Shown here in pieces: positions 53,267 through 63,592 of a stretch of DNA of 64,000 nucleotides (positions within the stretch are counted from its first letter, which is position 1; every line of letters starts with the position of its first letter). Position numbers and translations under genes: made by a program. Below the pieces are notes generated by a model that saw only the letters and a list, made by a program, of their open reading frames with translations, ran no database searches and was not told the origin of the DNA. Source of the stretch: Gammaproteobacteria bacterium (lineage in GTDB: Bacteria > Pseudomonadota > Gammaproteobacteria > JAJPIJ01); the NCBI GenBank assembly GCA_022071965.1, contig JAJVIQ010000020.1:91208-155207 (forward strand). The letters run 5' to 3'.

Positions 53267-56200
53267 ACGTCGATCTCCCGGTTGAGCCGGACATGGATCG
53301 CCTGCGCATGAGGCGGTAGGCGGCGGGGATGACCAGCATCGAGATGAGCGGCGCACTCACCATGCCGCCGACCATGGGCGCGGCGATGCGGCTCATGATC
53401 TCCGAGCCCGTGCCCGCGCCCAGCAGGATCGGCAACAGGCCGGCGAGGATGGTGGCCACGGTCATGGCCTTGGGCCGCACGCGCTGGACCGCGCCCTCCC
53501 GTATCGCGTCGTCGAGCGCGGCCGGCGCCTCGCCGCGCTCGGCCCAGGCCTGCTTGAGGTAAATCAGCATGACCACGCCGAACTCCGCGGCGACGCCCGC
53601 GAGCGCGATGAAACCCACACCGGTGGCCACCGACATATCGTAGCCGAGACGATACAGAAGCCACACGCCGCCGGTCAACGCGAAGGGCAGGGTCAGCATG
53701 ATGAGCAGGGCCTCGTCGACGCGGCGGAACGTCAGGTACAGCAATATGAAGATCGTCCCGAGCGTCGCGGGCACGACGATCTTCAACCGCGCGGCGGCAC
53801 GTTCCAGGAATTCGAACTGGCCGGAGTAGCTCAGGCTGATCCCCGCCGGCAGCTTCACCTCCGTTCGAACCGCATCCTGCAGATCCGCCACCGTCGATGC
53901 CAGGTCCCTGCCGCGCACGTCCACGTAGACCCATCCGCTCAATCTGCCGTTCTCGCTCTTGAGCATCGCCGGACCCGCGGCGACCGCGATGTCGGCGATC
54001 GTGCCGAGCGTGATCTGCTGCCGGGTGGGCGTCAGCACGGGCAGCGCCCTGAGCTTCTCCACCGTATCGCGCCATTCGCGCGGGTAGCGCACGTTGATGG
54101 GAAACCGCGCCAGCCCCTCGATCGTGACGCCGATGTTCTCGCCGCCGATGGCACCGGAGATCACCGATTGCACGTCCTCGATGTTCATGCCGAAACGCGC
54201 CGCGGCGTGGCGATCGATGCGCACGTCGATGTAGCGGCCGCCGGTCAGCCGTTCCGCCAGCGCCGAGCTGACGCCCGCGACCGTCCTGGCGGTGCGCTCC
54301 ACCGCCTGGGCGACCTCGTCGATGCCCGCGAGGCTGGATCCGGCCACCTTGACCCCGATCGGGCTCTTGATGCCCGTGGCCAGCATGTCGATGCGATTTC
54401 GGATCGGCGGGATCCAGATGTTCGCCAGGCCCGGCACGCGCACGATGCGATCCAGCTCCTGCACCAGTTTCTCGGGTGTCATCCCGGCGCGCCACTCGCT
54501 GCGCGGCCTGAACTTTATCGCGGTCTCGAACATCTCCAGCGGCGCCGGATCGGTGGCGGTCTCGGCGCGTCCCGCCTTGCCGAACACGTGCTCCACCTCC
54601 GGCACCGTCTTGATCAGCCGATCGGTCTGCTGCAGCAACTGCGCCGCCTTGGCGGCCGACAGTCCCGGCAGCGCCGAGGGCATGTACAGCAGATCGCCCT
54701 CGTCGAGCGGCGGCAGGAACTCCCCTCCCATCCGCGTCAGCGGCCACCACGTGCTCGCGAACACGGCTGCCGCCAGCAGCAGTACCGTCTTCGGCCAGCG
54801 CAGGGCGAACTCCAGGCACGGGCGGTAGAGTGCGATCAGCAGGCGATTGAGGGGATTGCTGCATTCGCTCGGGATGCGCCCGCGGATCCAGTAACCCATC
54901 AGCACGGGCACCAGCGTCACCGAGAGCGCCGCCGCCGCCGCCATCGCGTAGGTCTTGGTGAACGCGAGCGGCGCGAACAACCGCCCCTCCTGCGCCTGCA
55001 GCGTGAAGACCGGCACGAAGGAGAGCGTGATGATGAGCAGGCTGAAGAACAGCGCCGGCCCGACCTCGCAGGCCGCCGCGGTCACCGTCTGCCAGTGTTC
55101 CGGCCCGCGCAGCGTTTCACCGGGATGGGCGTGCTGCCAGGCCTCGATCCTCTTGTGGGCGTTCTCGATCATGACCACCGCCGCATCGACCATCGCGCCG
55201 ATGGCGATGGCGATGCCGCCCAGCGACATGATGTTGGCGTTGATGCCCTGTCGCTGCATCACGATGAAGGCGATCAGCACCCCCAGCGGCAAGGAAACGA
55301 TCGCGACCAGGGAGGAGCGCAGGTGCCAGAGAAAGGCGACGCAGACCAGCGCCACGACGATGAATTCCTCGATGAGCTTGTCGCGCAGGTTGGCGACGGC
55401 GCGATCGATGAGCTGCGAGCGATCGTAGACGGTGACGACTTCCACGCCGGGCGGCAGGCCCGTCTTCAGCTCCCCGAGTCTGCGTTCCACCGCCGCGATG
55501 GTGGTGCGGGCGTTGCGGCCGCTGCGCAGCACCACCACCCCGCCCACGGCCTCACCCTCGCCGTCCAGCTCGGCGATGCCGCGGCGCATTTCCGGCCCGA
55601 TCCGCACGTCGGCGACGTCGCCCAGCCGCACCGGTACGCCGGCGGTGCCGAGCTTCAGCGGGATCGCGCGAAAATCCTCGAGCGAGGCAAGATAACCGGA
55701 GGCGCGCACCATGAATTCGGTCTCCGCCAGCTCCAGTACCGACCCACCCGTCTCCTGGTTCGCCCCGCGCAGCGCCGATGTCACCTCGTCATGGGTGATA
55801 CCCAGCGCGGCCAGCCGGATGGGGTCCAGCACGACCTGATACTGCCGAACCATGCCGCCCACCGTCGCCACCTCGGCGACGCCGGGCAGGCTCTTGAGCT
55901 CGAAGCGCAGAAACCAGTCCTGCAGGGCGCGAAGCTGCGCGAGATCATGCCTGCCGCTGCGGTCCACCAGGGCGTAGGTGTAGATCCATCCCACACCGGT
56001 GGCGTCCGGGCCGAGGGCGGGACGCGCACCGGGCGGCAGCTGCGATTGCACCTGACTCAGGTATTCCAGCACGCGCGAGCGCGCCCAGTAGAGATCGGTG
56101 CCGTCCTCGAACAACACGTACACGAAGGAATCGCCGAAGAAGGAATAGCCGCGCACCGTGACCGCTCCCGGCACCGAGAGCATCGTCGTCGCCAGCGGAT

Positions 56201-56399
56201 AGGTCACCTGGTTCTCCACGATCTGCGGCGCCTGGCCGGGAAACCCGGTGCGCACGATGACCTGCACGTCCGATAGGTCCGGCAGCGCATCCACGGGCGT
56301 GCTCCTCAGCGCCCAGATCCCCCAGGCGGTGGCGAACAGCGCGGCGACGAGCACCAGGAATCGGTTGCCGACGGACCAGCGTATGAGGCCCGCGATCAC
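53244..56399 (-). CDS. cusA: CusA-type heavy-metal RND efflux pump
   Basis: 1051 residues, 12 membrane helices. The proton-relay helix is [17 protein letters not shown]. The three methionine sites of E. coli CusA are kept in context: [11 protein letters not shown] (M573), [13 protein letters not shown] (M623) and [14 protein letters not shown] (M672), which points to Cu(I)/Ag(I) rather than Co/Zn/Cd. Start overlaps the cusB stop (ATGA). It exports metal from the periplasm with CusB and CusC. Confidence 0.93.
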   Translation of the reverse strand: MIAGLIRWSVGNRFLVLVAALFATAWGIWALRSTPVDALPDLSDVQVIVRTGFPGQAPQIVENQVTYPLATTMLSVPGAVTVRGYSFFGDSFVYVLFEDGTDLYWARSRVLEYLSQVQSQLPPGARPALGPDATGVGWIYTYALVDRSGRHDLAQLRALQDWFLRFELKSLPGVAEVATVGGMVRQYQVVLDPIRLAALGITHDEVTSALRGANQETGGSVLELAETEFMVRASGYLASLEDFRAIPLKLGTAGVPVRLGDVADVRIGPEMRRGIAELDGEGEAVGGVVVLRSGRNARTTIAAVERRLGELKTGLPPGVEVVTVYDRSQLIDRAVANLRDKLIEEFIVVALVCVAFLWHLRSSLVAIVSLPLGVLIAFIVMQRQGINANIMSLGGIAIAIGAMVDAAVVMIENAHKRIEAWQHAHPGETLRGPEHWQTVTAAACEVGPALFFSLLIITLSFVPVFTLQAQEGRLFAPLAFTKTYAMAAAAALSVTLVPVLMGYWIRGRIPSECSNPLNRLLIALYRPCLEFALRWPKTVLLLAAAVFASTWWPLTRMGGEFLPPLDEGDLLYMPSALPGLSAAKAAQLLQQTDRLIKTVPEVEHVFGKAGRAETATDPAPLEMFETAIKFRPRSEWRAGMTPEKLVQELDRIVRVPGLANIWIPPIRNRIDMLATGIKSPIGVKVAGSSLAGIDEVAQAVERTARTVAGVSSALAERLTGGRYIDVRIDRHAAARFGMNIEDVQSVISGAIGGENIGVTIEGLARFPINVRYPREWRDTVEKLRALPVLTPTRQQITLGTIADIAVAAGPAMLKSENGRLSGWVYVDVRGRDLASTVADLQDAVRTEVKLPAGISLSYSGQFEFLERAAARLKIVVPATLGTIFILLYLTFRRVDEALLIMLTLPFALTGGVWLLYRLGYDMSVATGVGFIALAGVAAEFGVVMLIYLKQAWAERGEAPAALDDAIREGAVQRVRPKAMTVATILAGLLPILLGAGTGSEIMSRIAAPMVGGMVSAPLISMLVIPAAYRLMRRRSMSGSTGRSTYEFKAHT

Positions 56400-57919
56400 G
56401 GCTCGCCCCCTATGCGCTCGATCCGCTCGACGACGAGCCCGTCCTCCGTCTCACGCACGGCGAAGCGCACGCGCTGTCCCGGCTCGATGCCCTCGGCGAG
56501 GCCGGTATCGGCGAGCCGATACGACATGCGCATCGCGGGCATCGCCATGGTCGTGAACGCCGCGTGATCCAGCTCGATCTGCATTCCGGAGACGCTGACG
56601 ACGGTGCCATCGGTCTCGTGCAGAGGGCCGTTGCCGCCGGTCTCGTGCAGGGAGCCGGTGCCGGCGGCGGGCGGCGCATCGGTGCGGGCCATGACGCCGG
56701 CCAGGCTGGCCTCCGAGTCGATCAGGAACTGTCCGGAGACGACGACCCGATCGCCGACCTCCAGTCCGCCCAGCACCTCTGCAAACCCGCCGGCCTGACG
56801 GCCGACCGCGACCTCGACCGGACGATAACTCCCGTCGGACTCTGTCTTCATCACCAGCGTGCGCTTGCCGGTGCGGAGCAAGGCCTCGACCGGCACGAGC
56901 GGGTGCGCCGGCGGCTCGTCACCGCGCAACTCGACCCGGGCGTACATCCCCGGCCGCAGGCGGCCGTCCTCGTTGTCGAGTTCGGCGCGCACCACGACCG
57001 TGCGAGTGTCGCTGTTCGCGGCCGGGAGGACGGCAGCCACGCTGCCGTGGAACGTCTCACCGGCGAAGGCGACAAGCCGCGCATCCACGGCGTCGCCGAC
57101 CTGAACCTGGGCGCCGTCGGCCTCCGGCACGGCCACCTCCAGCCACACCGTGTCGATCCCCTTGACCGTGGCGAGAGTCTGGCCGGCGACGACCGTCATG
57201 CCGGCACGGACCTCCAGCGTGTCGAGGACGCCACCGGTCGGGGAGGTCACCGTAAACGTCGTCTGCAGCGACCGCATGCGCTCGACCCGGGCGATCAGGT
57301 CCGCCGGCATGCCGAGTAGTCGCAGGCGCTCGCGCATGGCCGCAACCAGCCGTTCATCGCCATGCCGCAGCAGCGCGAGAAACTGGGTCTGCGCTCCGGC
57401 CCATTCCGGGACCAGCAGATCGGCCAGCGCGGCACCGGCGGCGATCACGTCGCCGGGGGCGCGCCCATAGACACGTTCGACGAAACCGGCAGCCCGCGAC
57501 TGCACCACGGCGACCTTGCGGCCGTCGAATTGCAGGGTGCCGACGGCATCGATGCGGTTCGGCAGCGTGCCGGACGCGATCTCCGCCACGCGCATGCCGA
57601 GGTTCTGGGCGATGGCAGGATCGATGCGCACCGCGGCCGTCTCCTCCGCCGCCTCCGCGTAGCGCGGCACCAGCTCCATGTCCATGAAAGGGGACTTGCC
57701 GGGCTTGTCGAAGTGCTGCGATGGATGCATCGGGTCGTACCAGTACAGCACGCGCCGCTCCTCGCCGGCGGCTGCCGTCCCGCCGGCATGATCGCCGTCG
57801 TGCCCCCCGTGCGAGATCAGTCGCACCGGGTTCCAGGCACCCTGCCCCCAGAGGTACCCGCCCGCCGCCCCGGCCCCGGCCGCGACGATGATGATGCCCA
57901 GCGTCGTCAGGCGTTTCAT
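56396..57919 (-). CDS. cusB: CusB periplasmic adaptor fused to a CusF-like copper-binding domain
   Basis: 507 residues. Anchor helix, then a heavy-metal-binding motif ([20 protein letters not shown] followed by MDMELVPRY), the adaptor hairpin and lipoyl/barrel domains, and a C-terminal CusF-like domain (about 437-507). In it H452, M463 and M465 match CusF H36, M47 and M49, but the position of CusF W44 is methionine (M460). CusF normally is a separate periplasmic chaperone; here it is part of the adaptor. Starts inside the cusC stop (ATGA). Confidence 0.9.
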   Translation of the reverse strand: MKRLTTLGIIIVAAGAGAAGGYLWGQGAWNPVRLISHGGHDGDHAGGTAAAGEERRVLYWYDPMHPSQHFDKPGKSPFMDMELVPRYAEAAEETAAVRIDPAIAQNLGMRVAEIASGTLPNRIDAVGTLQFDGRKVAVVQSRAAGFVERVYGRAPGDVIAAGAALADLLVPEWAGAQTQFLALLRHGDERLVAAMRERLRLLGMPADLIARVERMRSLQTTFTVTSPTGGVLDTLEVRAGMTVVAGQTLATVKGIDTVWLEVAVPEADGAQVQVGDAVDARLVAFAGETFHGSVAAVLPAANSDTRTVVVRAELDNEDGRLRPGMYARVELRGDEPPAHPLVPVEALLRTGKRTLVMKTESDGSYRPVEVAVGRQAGGFAEVLGGLEVGDRVVVSGQFLIDSEASLAGVMARTDAPPAAGTGSLHETGGNGPLHETDGTVVSVSGMQIELDHAAFTTMAMPAMRMSYRLADTGLAEGIEPGQRVRFAVRETEDGLVVERIERIGGEP

Positions 57920-59184
57920 CGTCCCTCCTCCCCGTAGGCGTAATGCAGGAGCGCCTCGAGCTGCGCGAGCTCGGAATCCAGCTCGATCGACCTCCAGCGG
58001 GACTCGATAAGCTCGCGGCGCGCGGCCAGCACCGCGTCGAGATCGCTCTGTCCGGCGCCGTAAGCGGTGAGCGTGAGCTCCACCTTCTCGCGCGCCAGGG
58101 GGATCACGGTCTCCCGCTGCCGCCCGACCGCCCGCTGCAGGCGCTCGTGATCCGCGAGCTGGCTCTCCAGCTCTTCGCCGTGCTCGCGCAGCATCGTCTC
58201 GCGTTCGGCATCGATACGATTCAGCTGCGCCTGCCTGGCGGCGATCAGCGGATCCTGGCGCCGTGCCGTGAACAGGGGCAGATCGATGCTGACCTGCAGC
58301 GACACCAGGTCGCCGAAGTCCGGATCGCGTCTCCCGTAGGCAAGTTCCACGCCCCAGTCCGGGGTCTTCATGGCATCCGCGGCGTGCACCTCCGCCTCGG
58401 CCTCCGCGCTCAGGGACGCGAATTCGGCGAGCTCCGGATGGCGCTGCAGACGATGGCGCAGCGGCTGGTGCTCAATGGCGAAGGCCGGCGGCGACCCCGC
58501 CAGCGGCGCGGCGGCGGCATCGCCGAGCCATCGCCGCAGCGCGGCGATGCTGCGGGTCACCTCCGCGGCGAGCTCGTCGCGGCGCTCCTCGAGGGCGGCC
58601 GCCTCCTGCCTGGGCAGCACCGCCTCCGGGACCCCCGCCTCGCCCGCGGCGATCCGGGCATTGACGCCCTCGGCGAGCAGCCGGTTCTCGCGGTCGAGCT
58701 CATCCAGCAGCGCGCGCTTGCGCTCCAGGTGATAGCGCCGGAGCCAGGCGACCGCGGTCTCCCGGCGCACGCGCAGGCGCTCGACCGCGCGCGCGGCCTC
58801 GGCCCGCGCTATCCCTGCCGCGGCGAGCTCCTTCTCGGCCCGGCGCTTGGCGGAGTTCGGGATCTCCTGCATGACGCCGATGCGCGCCATCGTCATCGGC
58901 TCCTCGTCCAGTGTCCAACTGGCCGGTCCCGACACGGGCAGGCTCTCGATGCCCGCGAACAACCTCGGATCCGGGAGACGGCCGGCGGCGATGGCCGATG
59001 ACCGCGCCGATTCGACACCGTCGTCCTGCGCCGCCAGCGAGGGGGCGCTGCTCTCGGCCAGCGCCAGCGCGCGATCGAAGGTCAGCACTTCCGCCGCGAG
59101 GTGCGGCGAGGTGGCGAGTAGAGGAACGATGAATACGCCCAGGACCGAACGCTGAGCGCGGTGCTGGGCCATTGATGCATGCAT
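57916..59184 (-). CDS. cusC: TolC-family outer-membrane channel, CusC type
   Basis: 422 residues from ATG 59184 (GGGAG seven bases upstream). A signal peptide precedes two outer-membrane efflux repeats (LTFDRALALAESSAPSLAAQ; VSLQVSIDLPLFTARRQDPL; LTLTAYGAGQSDLDAVLAAR). It forms the exit duct of the Cus pump. No lipobox is seen, unlike E. coli CusC. It overlaps cusB. Confidence 0.88.
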   Translation of the reverse strand: MHASMAQHRAQRSVLGVFIVPLLATSPHLAAEVLTFDRALALAESSAPSLAAQDDGVESARSSAIAAGRLPDPRLFAGIESLPVSGPASWTLDEEPMTMARIGVMQEIPNSAKRRAEKELAAAGIARAEAARAVERLRVRRETAVAWLRRYHLERKRALLDELDRENRLLAEGVNARIAAGEAGVPEAVLPRQEAAALEERRDELAAEVTRSIAALRRWLGDAAAAPLAGSPPAFAIEHQPLRHRLQRHPELAEFASLSAEAEAEVHAADAMKTPDWGVELAYGRRDPDFGDLVSLQVSIDLPLFTARRQDPLIAARQAQLNRIDAERETMLREHGEELESQLADHERLQRAVGRQRETVIPLAREKVELTLTAYGAGQSDLDAVLAARRELIESRWRSIELDSELAQLEALLHYAYGEEGR

Positions 59185-59291
59185 GGTGTAGCTCCCGACT
59201 GCTGCGCCACGCCCGCGCATCGGTATCCCCATGCGCCGGCGCGGCCGGAATCCCGCGCCCTCGCGGGCCGGGTCGGCACGACATCAGGGAA

Positions 59292-59666
59292 CTACGGAGT
59301 TGCTGGAGGTCGCCAGATGGCGAAGAGAGCGAGGGGGTGCAATGCCGGTGTATGGCGCCGCGAGACGAGGTCCTGGGGATGGTGCGGCACGCCGGGCAGC
59401 GCTTCGAGCGCGAGAAACGTGGGGCTGAGCATGCAGTGTGCGCAGGTGTCGCAGCCGGGGGCGGCGAGTTGATCCTTCTGCTGATCCTGGGAGCAGGGCA
59501 TGGACTGGCAGCCATCGTGCCCGGCCGCCGCATGGCCCCCGTGCAACAGGGCCGCGCCACCGTTCATGGCCGGGCACGGGGTCGCCGCCATGCGCAACGA
59601 CGCGGCCCCCTGCAGGGGCAGCGCGAGGCAGAGCAACACCCCGACGATCACACGCAACGCCTTCAT
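59292..59666 (-). CDS. secreted Cys/His/Met-rich protein leading the copper operon
   Basis: 124 residues. A signal peptide (LRVIVGVLLCLALPLQGAAS) is followed by a metal-ligand-rich segment (MAATPCPAMNGG, LLHGGHAAAGHDGCQSMPC, GCDTCAHCM) and a hydrophobic, proline-rich end. It resembles small DUF2946-like periplasmic proteins found before cus genes. It probably binds copper in the periplasm or acts in sensing; this is inferred from composition and from its place 107 bases before cusC. Confidence 0.65.
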   Translation of the reverse strand: MKALRVIVGVLLCLALPLQGAASLRMAATPCPAMNGGAALLHGGHAAAGHDGCQSMPCSQDQQKDQLAAPGCDTCAHCMLSPTFLALEALPGVPHHPQDLVSRRHTPALHPLALFAIWRPPATP

Positions 59667-60221
59667 GCCCGATCCAGAACGTTGGTCACGACGGGCCGTC
59701 CCGCCCGTCCCCTCTTCGGACTCCCGGGCCGGGATTCTGGTTCATTGCCGGCGGCGTTGTCCAGCCCGCCGTTTGCCGGTTCGTCCACATGGATTCAATT
59801 TCGGGCATCGGTCCCGCCCACGCACCGACGCAGCGCGAGGAATCGTATTCCGTGGGGAATATCCACTCGGTGTAATGGCGTTTTTCCCGGCCAGGGACCA
59901 TATTCGCCAGCCGGACCCGCCGTCGTACGCGGCCATCCGGTCACCGCCAGGCGCCCACCCATCCGGAGGAGCACGTACCGTGAACGAGACGAGCAGACCC
60001 TGCGCGCCGGCCCCGCGGCGTCGCTCCCCGTCATCGCCGGCGACACGCCAGGCCCTGCCCGCATCGCTTCGCCCGCCTGCAGCGGCGTCCATCGCGACGG
60101 CGGGGACCGGTGCGCGCGCAGGCGCTCGACGAGGCGCGTGTCGCGTCGCCCGGCCGGCCGCCGGAGCATGGCCATCCCGACGGGCGCCCTCGGCCCGCGC
60201 GATGATCGGAGGATACCGCGC
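59667..60221. other. 555-bp intergenic region between divergent copper operon and EamA-type gene
   Basis: No gene was recognised on either strand. It contains a perfect inverted repeat (59846-59861) within an AT-rich patch, about 190 bp upstream of the first copper-operon gene, and the GGAGGA ribosome site of the 60222 gene at its right end. Confidence 0.5.
59846..59861. promoter_or_regulatory. inverted repeat TATTCC-GTGG-GGAATA upstream of the copper operon
   Basis: Six perfect base pairs around a 4-base spacer, in the only AT-rich patch of the region. It does not match the CueR or CopR sites I know. It may be an operator for the copper operon or the divergent gene. Confidence 0.35.
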
Positions 60222-60632
60222 ATGAAATCCTGGCTGTTGCCGGCGCTCGTGACCATGCTGCTCTATGGGCTGTGGTCCTACTTCCCGAAGCTCTCCGTCA
60301 GATATCTCAGCCCGTCGAATGCCGTCATCTACGAGGTCATGGGCAGCATGATCTTCGGCGTGATCGCGATAGCTCTGATGGGCTTCAACCTCCAGTACCA
60401 TCCCAAGGGCGCCTTCTTCGCCATGATCACCGGCTTCTGCCTGGTGCTGGCCGGCTTCATCTACCTGGTCGCGGCCTCGCGCGGCCCGATCGCCCTCGTG
60501 TCCGCCGTCTCGGCCCTCTACCCGATGGTGACCCTGATCCTGGCCTCGCTGCTGCTGGGGGAGACCGTCACCATCAAGCAGGGCTGCGGCATCGTCCTCG
60601 CCATCGTCTCGGTCGTACTCATGGCCTCCTGA
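60222..60632 (+). CDS. EamA-type small membrane transporter (4-helix half unit)
   Basis: 136 residues with four membrane helices (LLPALVTMLLYGLWSYFPKL; VIYEVMGSMIFGVIAIALMG; AFFAMITGFCLVLAGFIYLV; LVSAVSALYPMVTLILASLL) and the EamA end motif LLGETVTIKQGCGIVLAIVS. It is half the length of the usual 10-helix drug/metabolite transporters, so it must dimerise, as small single-domain EamA proteins do. Substrate unknown. Confidence 0.8.
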   Translation: MKSWLLPALVTMLLYGLWSYFPKLSVRYLSPSNAVIYEVMGSMIFGVIAIALMGFNLQYHPKGAFFAMITGFCLVLAGFIYLVAASRGPIALVSAVSALYPMVTLILASLLLGETVTIKQGCGIVLAIVSVVLMAS

Positions 60633-60638
60633 TCGCGG

Positions 60639-60656
60639 CGGACCGAGATCGGTCCG
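60639..60656 (+). terminator. stem-loop after the EamA-type gene
   Basis: CGGACCGA-GA-TCGGTCCG is a perfect inverted repeat 6 bases after the stop codon. It has no T run, so termination would be weak or Rho-assisted. Confidence 0.45.
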
Positions 60657-60858
60657 GCGCGCGGTTGCCGGAGGGCCGTCGAGCGCAGGGGGTACTGCCG
60701 GCGGCGAGAATGTGCAATCATCCGTCCTGCTGACGCCGCAGGCGATCTCTGCAGCCCCGAGCGGCGGCCGCGCACACATCGGAACGTCGAACCGCTGCCC
60801 GCAAGGCACGCCGCCGGCGGGGCACGCGGGAAAAAATCACATCGAGGAGGTTCGAACG

Positions 60859-61191
60859 ATGAGAGCGTCTCCAGCCCGACTGTCACAGTCCCTGTACCGA
60901 ATCGTCACTGCACTGACCATGGCGGTCCGGCGCGCGCTGCTGCGGGGCGGCGTGCATGCCTCGCGCACCCCCGAGCCGGTGCGGCTCCCCGCGCATTTCG
61001 TGCCCGACCCCAGCGCCCGGGATCGATACGTCTGGGTTCCCGAGTACGACCTCGGCGACCGGCAGGAAGAGGGCTACGCCTACTACCTGCACCCGGCCAG
61101 CGGGGCAACCTGCTACCGCCGTGTGCAGCGGGGCAACCATGTCAGCCATGAGTTCCTGATGGTGCTGCCGGCGAGGCGCATCGCGGCCTGA
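60859..61191 (+). CDS. hypothetical protein
   Basis: 110 residues with GAGGAGG nine bases before the ATG, which supports a real gene. The N-terminus is weakly hydrophobic and basic; the C-terminal half is rich in aromatic residues (RDRYVWVPEYDLGDRQEEGY, YYLHPASGATCYRRVQRGNH). No family recognised and no function inferred. The 226 bases before it hold the stem-loop at 60639-60656 and nothing else identifiable. Confidence 0.55.
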   Translation: MRASPARLSQSLYRIVTALTMAVRRALLRGGVHASRTPEPVRLPAHFVPDPSARDRYVWVPEYDLGDRQEEGYAYYLHPASGATCYRRVQRGNHVSHEFLMVLPARRIAA

Positions 61192-61256
61192 GATTCGCCC
61201 CGCCGCGCAGGGGTCCGTACGGCGGATTGCCGACATCGATACGATCCCGCGCGAAG

Positions 61257-61718
61257 ATGCCGTCCCTGGAGCTCAGGATCCCGCCTCCGCTGATCGCGCT
61301 CTCCTGCGCCGGCCTGATGTGGCTGGTCGCCGCGGGGACGCCGTCCGCCAGCTGGCCGGCCGCGGGGCGACACGTCCTCGCAGGCATGCTGGCCGCAGCC
61401 GGCGTGTGCGTCAGCATGTCGGGCGTCGCGACGTTCCGGCGCGCCGGCACGACGGTCAATCCGCACCGCCCGCGCGCCGCGACTTCCCTGGTGACCGGCG
61501 GTATCTACCGTTATACGCGCAACCCCATGTACCTCGGTCTCCTGATGGTCCTGCTCGGCTGGGGCATCTTCCTTGCCAATGGCCCGGCGGTGCTGCTCAT
61601 CGCGGGCTTCGTGCTGTACATCGGCCGGTTTCAGATCGCTCCGGAGGAACGGGCGCTTTCCGATCTGTTCGGCCCGGAGTACGAGGCCTATCGGGACAGG
61701 GTTCGTCGGTGGCTTTGA
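61257..61718 (+). CDS. isoprenylcysteine carboxyl methyltransferase-like membrane protein
   Basis: 153 residues from ATG 61257 (an in-frame TTG at 61227 is less likely). Three to four membrane helices and the family motif VTGGIYRYTRNPMYLGLLMV, ending in APEERALSDLFGPEYEAYRDRV, are diagnostic of the ICMT/PEMT family of integral membrane methyltransferases. The bacterial substrate is unknown. Confidence 0.85.
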   Translation: MPSLELRIPPPLIALSCAGLMWLVAAGTPSASWPAAGRHVLAGMLAAAGVCVSMSGVATFRRAGTTVNPHRPRAATSLVTGGIYRYTRNPMYLGLLMVLLGWGIFLANGPAVLLIAGFVLYIGRFQIAPEERALSDLFGPEYEAYRDRVRRWL

Positions 61719-61770
61719 CGGCGGCTTCGGGCAGTCCTGCGGCCGCCCCGGCGTCCGCTCGACGGCATTC

Positions 61771-62403
61771 ATGAATACCGCCGACGCCAGGCGCGTGGCG
61801 GTGTGGAGCCCGATGTTGCGCGCCAGCCACTGGCTGATGGCGGCGGCGACGATCATGCTGCTGCTCACCGGCTGGCTGATGGGCGCGACGCCGGAGATGC
61901 GCGAGGCGGCCCGCGACTATCATTTCCTGGCCGGCTACGTGCTCATCATCGCCCTCGCGCTTCGCCTCTGGCGTCTGTACGCCGGCGCCGGCGCGGAGAG
62001 CTGGCGTGCGCTCCTCCCCAGGCCCGGCCACGCGCGTGCCGCGCTCGCGATGGCGCGGTTCTATCTCAGCTTCGGCCGCTCGTCGCTGCCGCGCTGGTAT
62101 GCGCAAAATCCCTTGTGGGCGCCTGTCTATCTGATTTGGATCCTGCTCCTCTCGGGACAGGCGGTGCTGGGTCTGGCGATGCAGGGCGGCCAGTTCGATA
62201 CCCTGCTGCTGGAGGATCTGCACGTGCTGGGATCACGGGCGATCGCGTTCATCACCGTCGCGCACGTCATCGCCGTGCTCCTGCACGACTGGCGCGGTGA
62301 AGGATCGGATGTGTCGGCCATGATCAGCGGCTACCGGATCTTTCCCATCCATCCGCCGCCGCCGTTTCTGCCGGCGGCTCCGCGGAGGAAGCCCGTGCGG
62401 TGA
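61771..62403 (+). CDS. cytochrome b561-like membrane protein
   Basis: 210 residues, four main membrane helices. Heme-ligand candidates are seen in SPMLRASHWLMAAATIMLLL, RDYHFLAGYVLIIALALRLW, LLEDLHVLGSRAIAFI and TVAHVIAVLLHDW. This is the cytochrome b/b6 family that passes electrons to periplasmic cytochromes. It may serve the DHC/SHP cytochromes at 48.8-49.8 kb, which lack an adjacent b-type partner; that link is inference. It begins 52 bases after the ICMT-like gene. Confidence 0.82.
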   Translation: MNTADARRVAVWSPMLRASHWLMAAATIMLLLTGWLMGATPEMREAARDYHFLAGYVLIIALALRLWRLYAGAGAESWRALLPRPGHARAALAMARFYLSFGRSSLPRWYAQNPLWAPVYLIWILLLSGQAVLGLAMQGGQFDTLLLEDLHVLGSRAIAFITVAHVIAVLLHDWRGEGSDVSAMISGYRIFPIHPPPPFLPAAPRRKPVR

Positions 62404-62425
62404 TGCGGCAGCCGCCAGCGAGCCG

Positions 62426-63592
62426 ATGACGGCCGCGCCCGCGGTCGTGAGTCCCCGGGAGATCGTGCTCGCCGCACTCGCCGGCCTGGCCCTGATGTCC
62501 GGAGCCGGGGCGGCGCACGCACGGGAGCCGCGCGACGCGCCCGCGACGCCGTGCCGCGCGATCGAGGTATTCACGCGCCCCGGCTGCCCGCATTGCGCGC
62601 AGGCCCGTGCCTGGCTCGAGGCGCTGCGGCGGGGGCAGCCGGAAGTCGCCATCGTTACGCGTGATGTGCATGCCGGGCAGGCCGACATGGACCGCCTCCT
62701 GGAGCTGAGCGCGCGCTTCGGGATCGAACGCCCGGGCGTGCCCTCCTTCCTGGTGTGCGATCGCTTCCTCGTCGGCTTCGATCCCGTGACCACTCCGGCG
62801 CAGATCGAGGCCGCTCTCGGCATGCGCGATCACGCGGTCGACGCCGCGTCCGCGCCGGTGGAGCTGCCGTGGATCGGACCGGTGAGCGTGGAACGGCTCG
62901 GATTGCCGTTGTTCACGATCGGCATCGGCCTCGTCGACGGCTTCAATCCGTGCGCGATGTGGGTGCTGCTGTTCCTGCTCGCCCTGCTGGTCAACCTGCG
63001 CAGCCGCGCCCGCATGGCGCTCATCGCCGCGAGCTTCGTCCTGGTCAGCGGCGCCGTGTACTTCGCCCTGATGGCCGCGTGGCTCAACGTCTTTCTGCTG
63101 GCGGGATATTCCCGGAGGGTCCAGATCGGCCTGGGGCTGATCGCGGCGCTCGTCGGTGCGGTGCATCTGAAGGACGGGCTGGCGGGGCGCGGTGGCGCCA
63201 CCCTCGGCATCGCGGATTCCTCGAAACCGGGACTGTACGCGCGCGTACGCGGGATCATCCACGCGCGCAGCCTGCCCGCCGCGATGGCGGCCGTGATCGC
63301 GCTCGCCATCGCCGTGAACGTCGTCGAGCTGCTGTGCACGGCCGGCCTGCCTGCGCTCTACACGGGCATCCTCGCACAGCACTCCCTGGACGGATCGTCC
63401 TACTACGGCTACCTGCTGCTGTACAACATCGCCTACATCGCCGACGACGGGCTGATGGTCGGCATCGCCGTCTTTACGCTGAGCCGTCGCAAGCTTCAGG
63501 TCGGCGCGGGACGCTTCCTGCAGATCCTCAGCGGCTCGGTCATGATCGCGCTGGGCCTCCTGCTGGTCCTGACACCCGAATGGCTGCTCTGA
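62426..63592 (+). CDS. glutaredoxin-like domain fused to a multi-helix membrane domain
   Basis: 388 residues. A hydrophobic leader is followed by a redoxin domain with C54-P-H-C57 (IEVFTRPGCPHCAQARAWLE) and the cis-Pro segment PGVPSFLV, then about six to seven membrane helices (LFTIGIGLVDGFNPCAMWVLL; ARMALIAASFVLVSGAVYFA; IALAIAVNVVELLCTAGLPA; GRFLQILSGSVMIALGLLLV). The membrane part resembles the DsbD/CcdA class, with conserved Cys in FNPCAMW and LLCTAG. It probably moves electrons across the membrane to its own redoxin domain. Follows the b561-like gene by 22 bases. Confidence 0.8.
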   Translation: MTAAPAVVSPREIVLAALAGLALMSGAGAAHAREPRDAPATPCRAIEVFTRPGCPHCAQARAWLEALRRGQPEVAIVTRDVHAGQADMDRLLELSARFGIERPGVPSFLVCDRFLVGFDPVTTPAQIEAALGMRDHAVDAASAPVELPWIGPVSVERLGLPLFTIGIGLVDGFNPCAMWVLLFLLALLVNLRSRARMALIAASFVLVSGAVYFALMAAWLNVFLLAGYSRRVQIGLGLIAALVGAVHLKDGLAGRGGATLGIADSSKPGLYARVRGIIHARSLPAAMAAVIALAIAVNVVELLCTAGLPALYTGILAQHSLDGSSYYGYLLLYNIAYIADDGLMVGIAVFTLSRRKLQVGAGRFLQILSGSVMIALGLLLVLTPEWLL

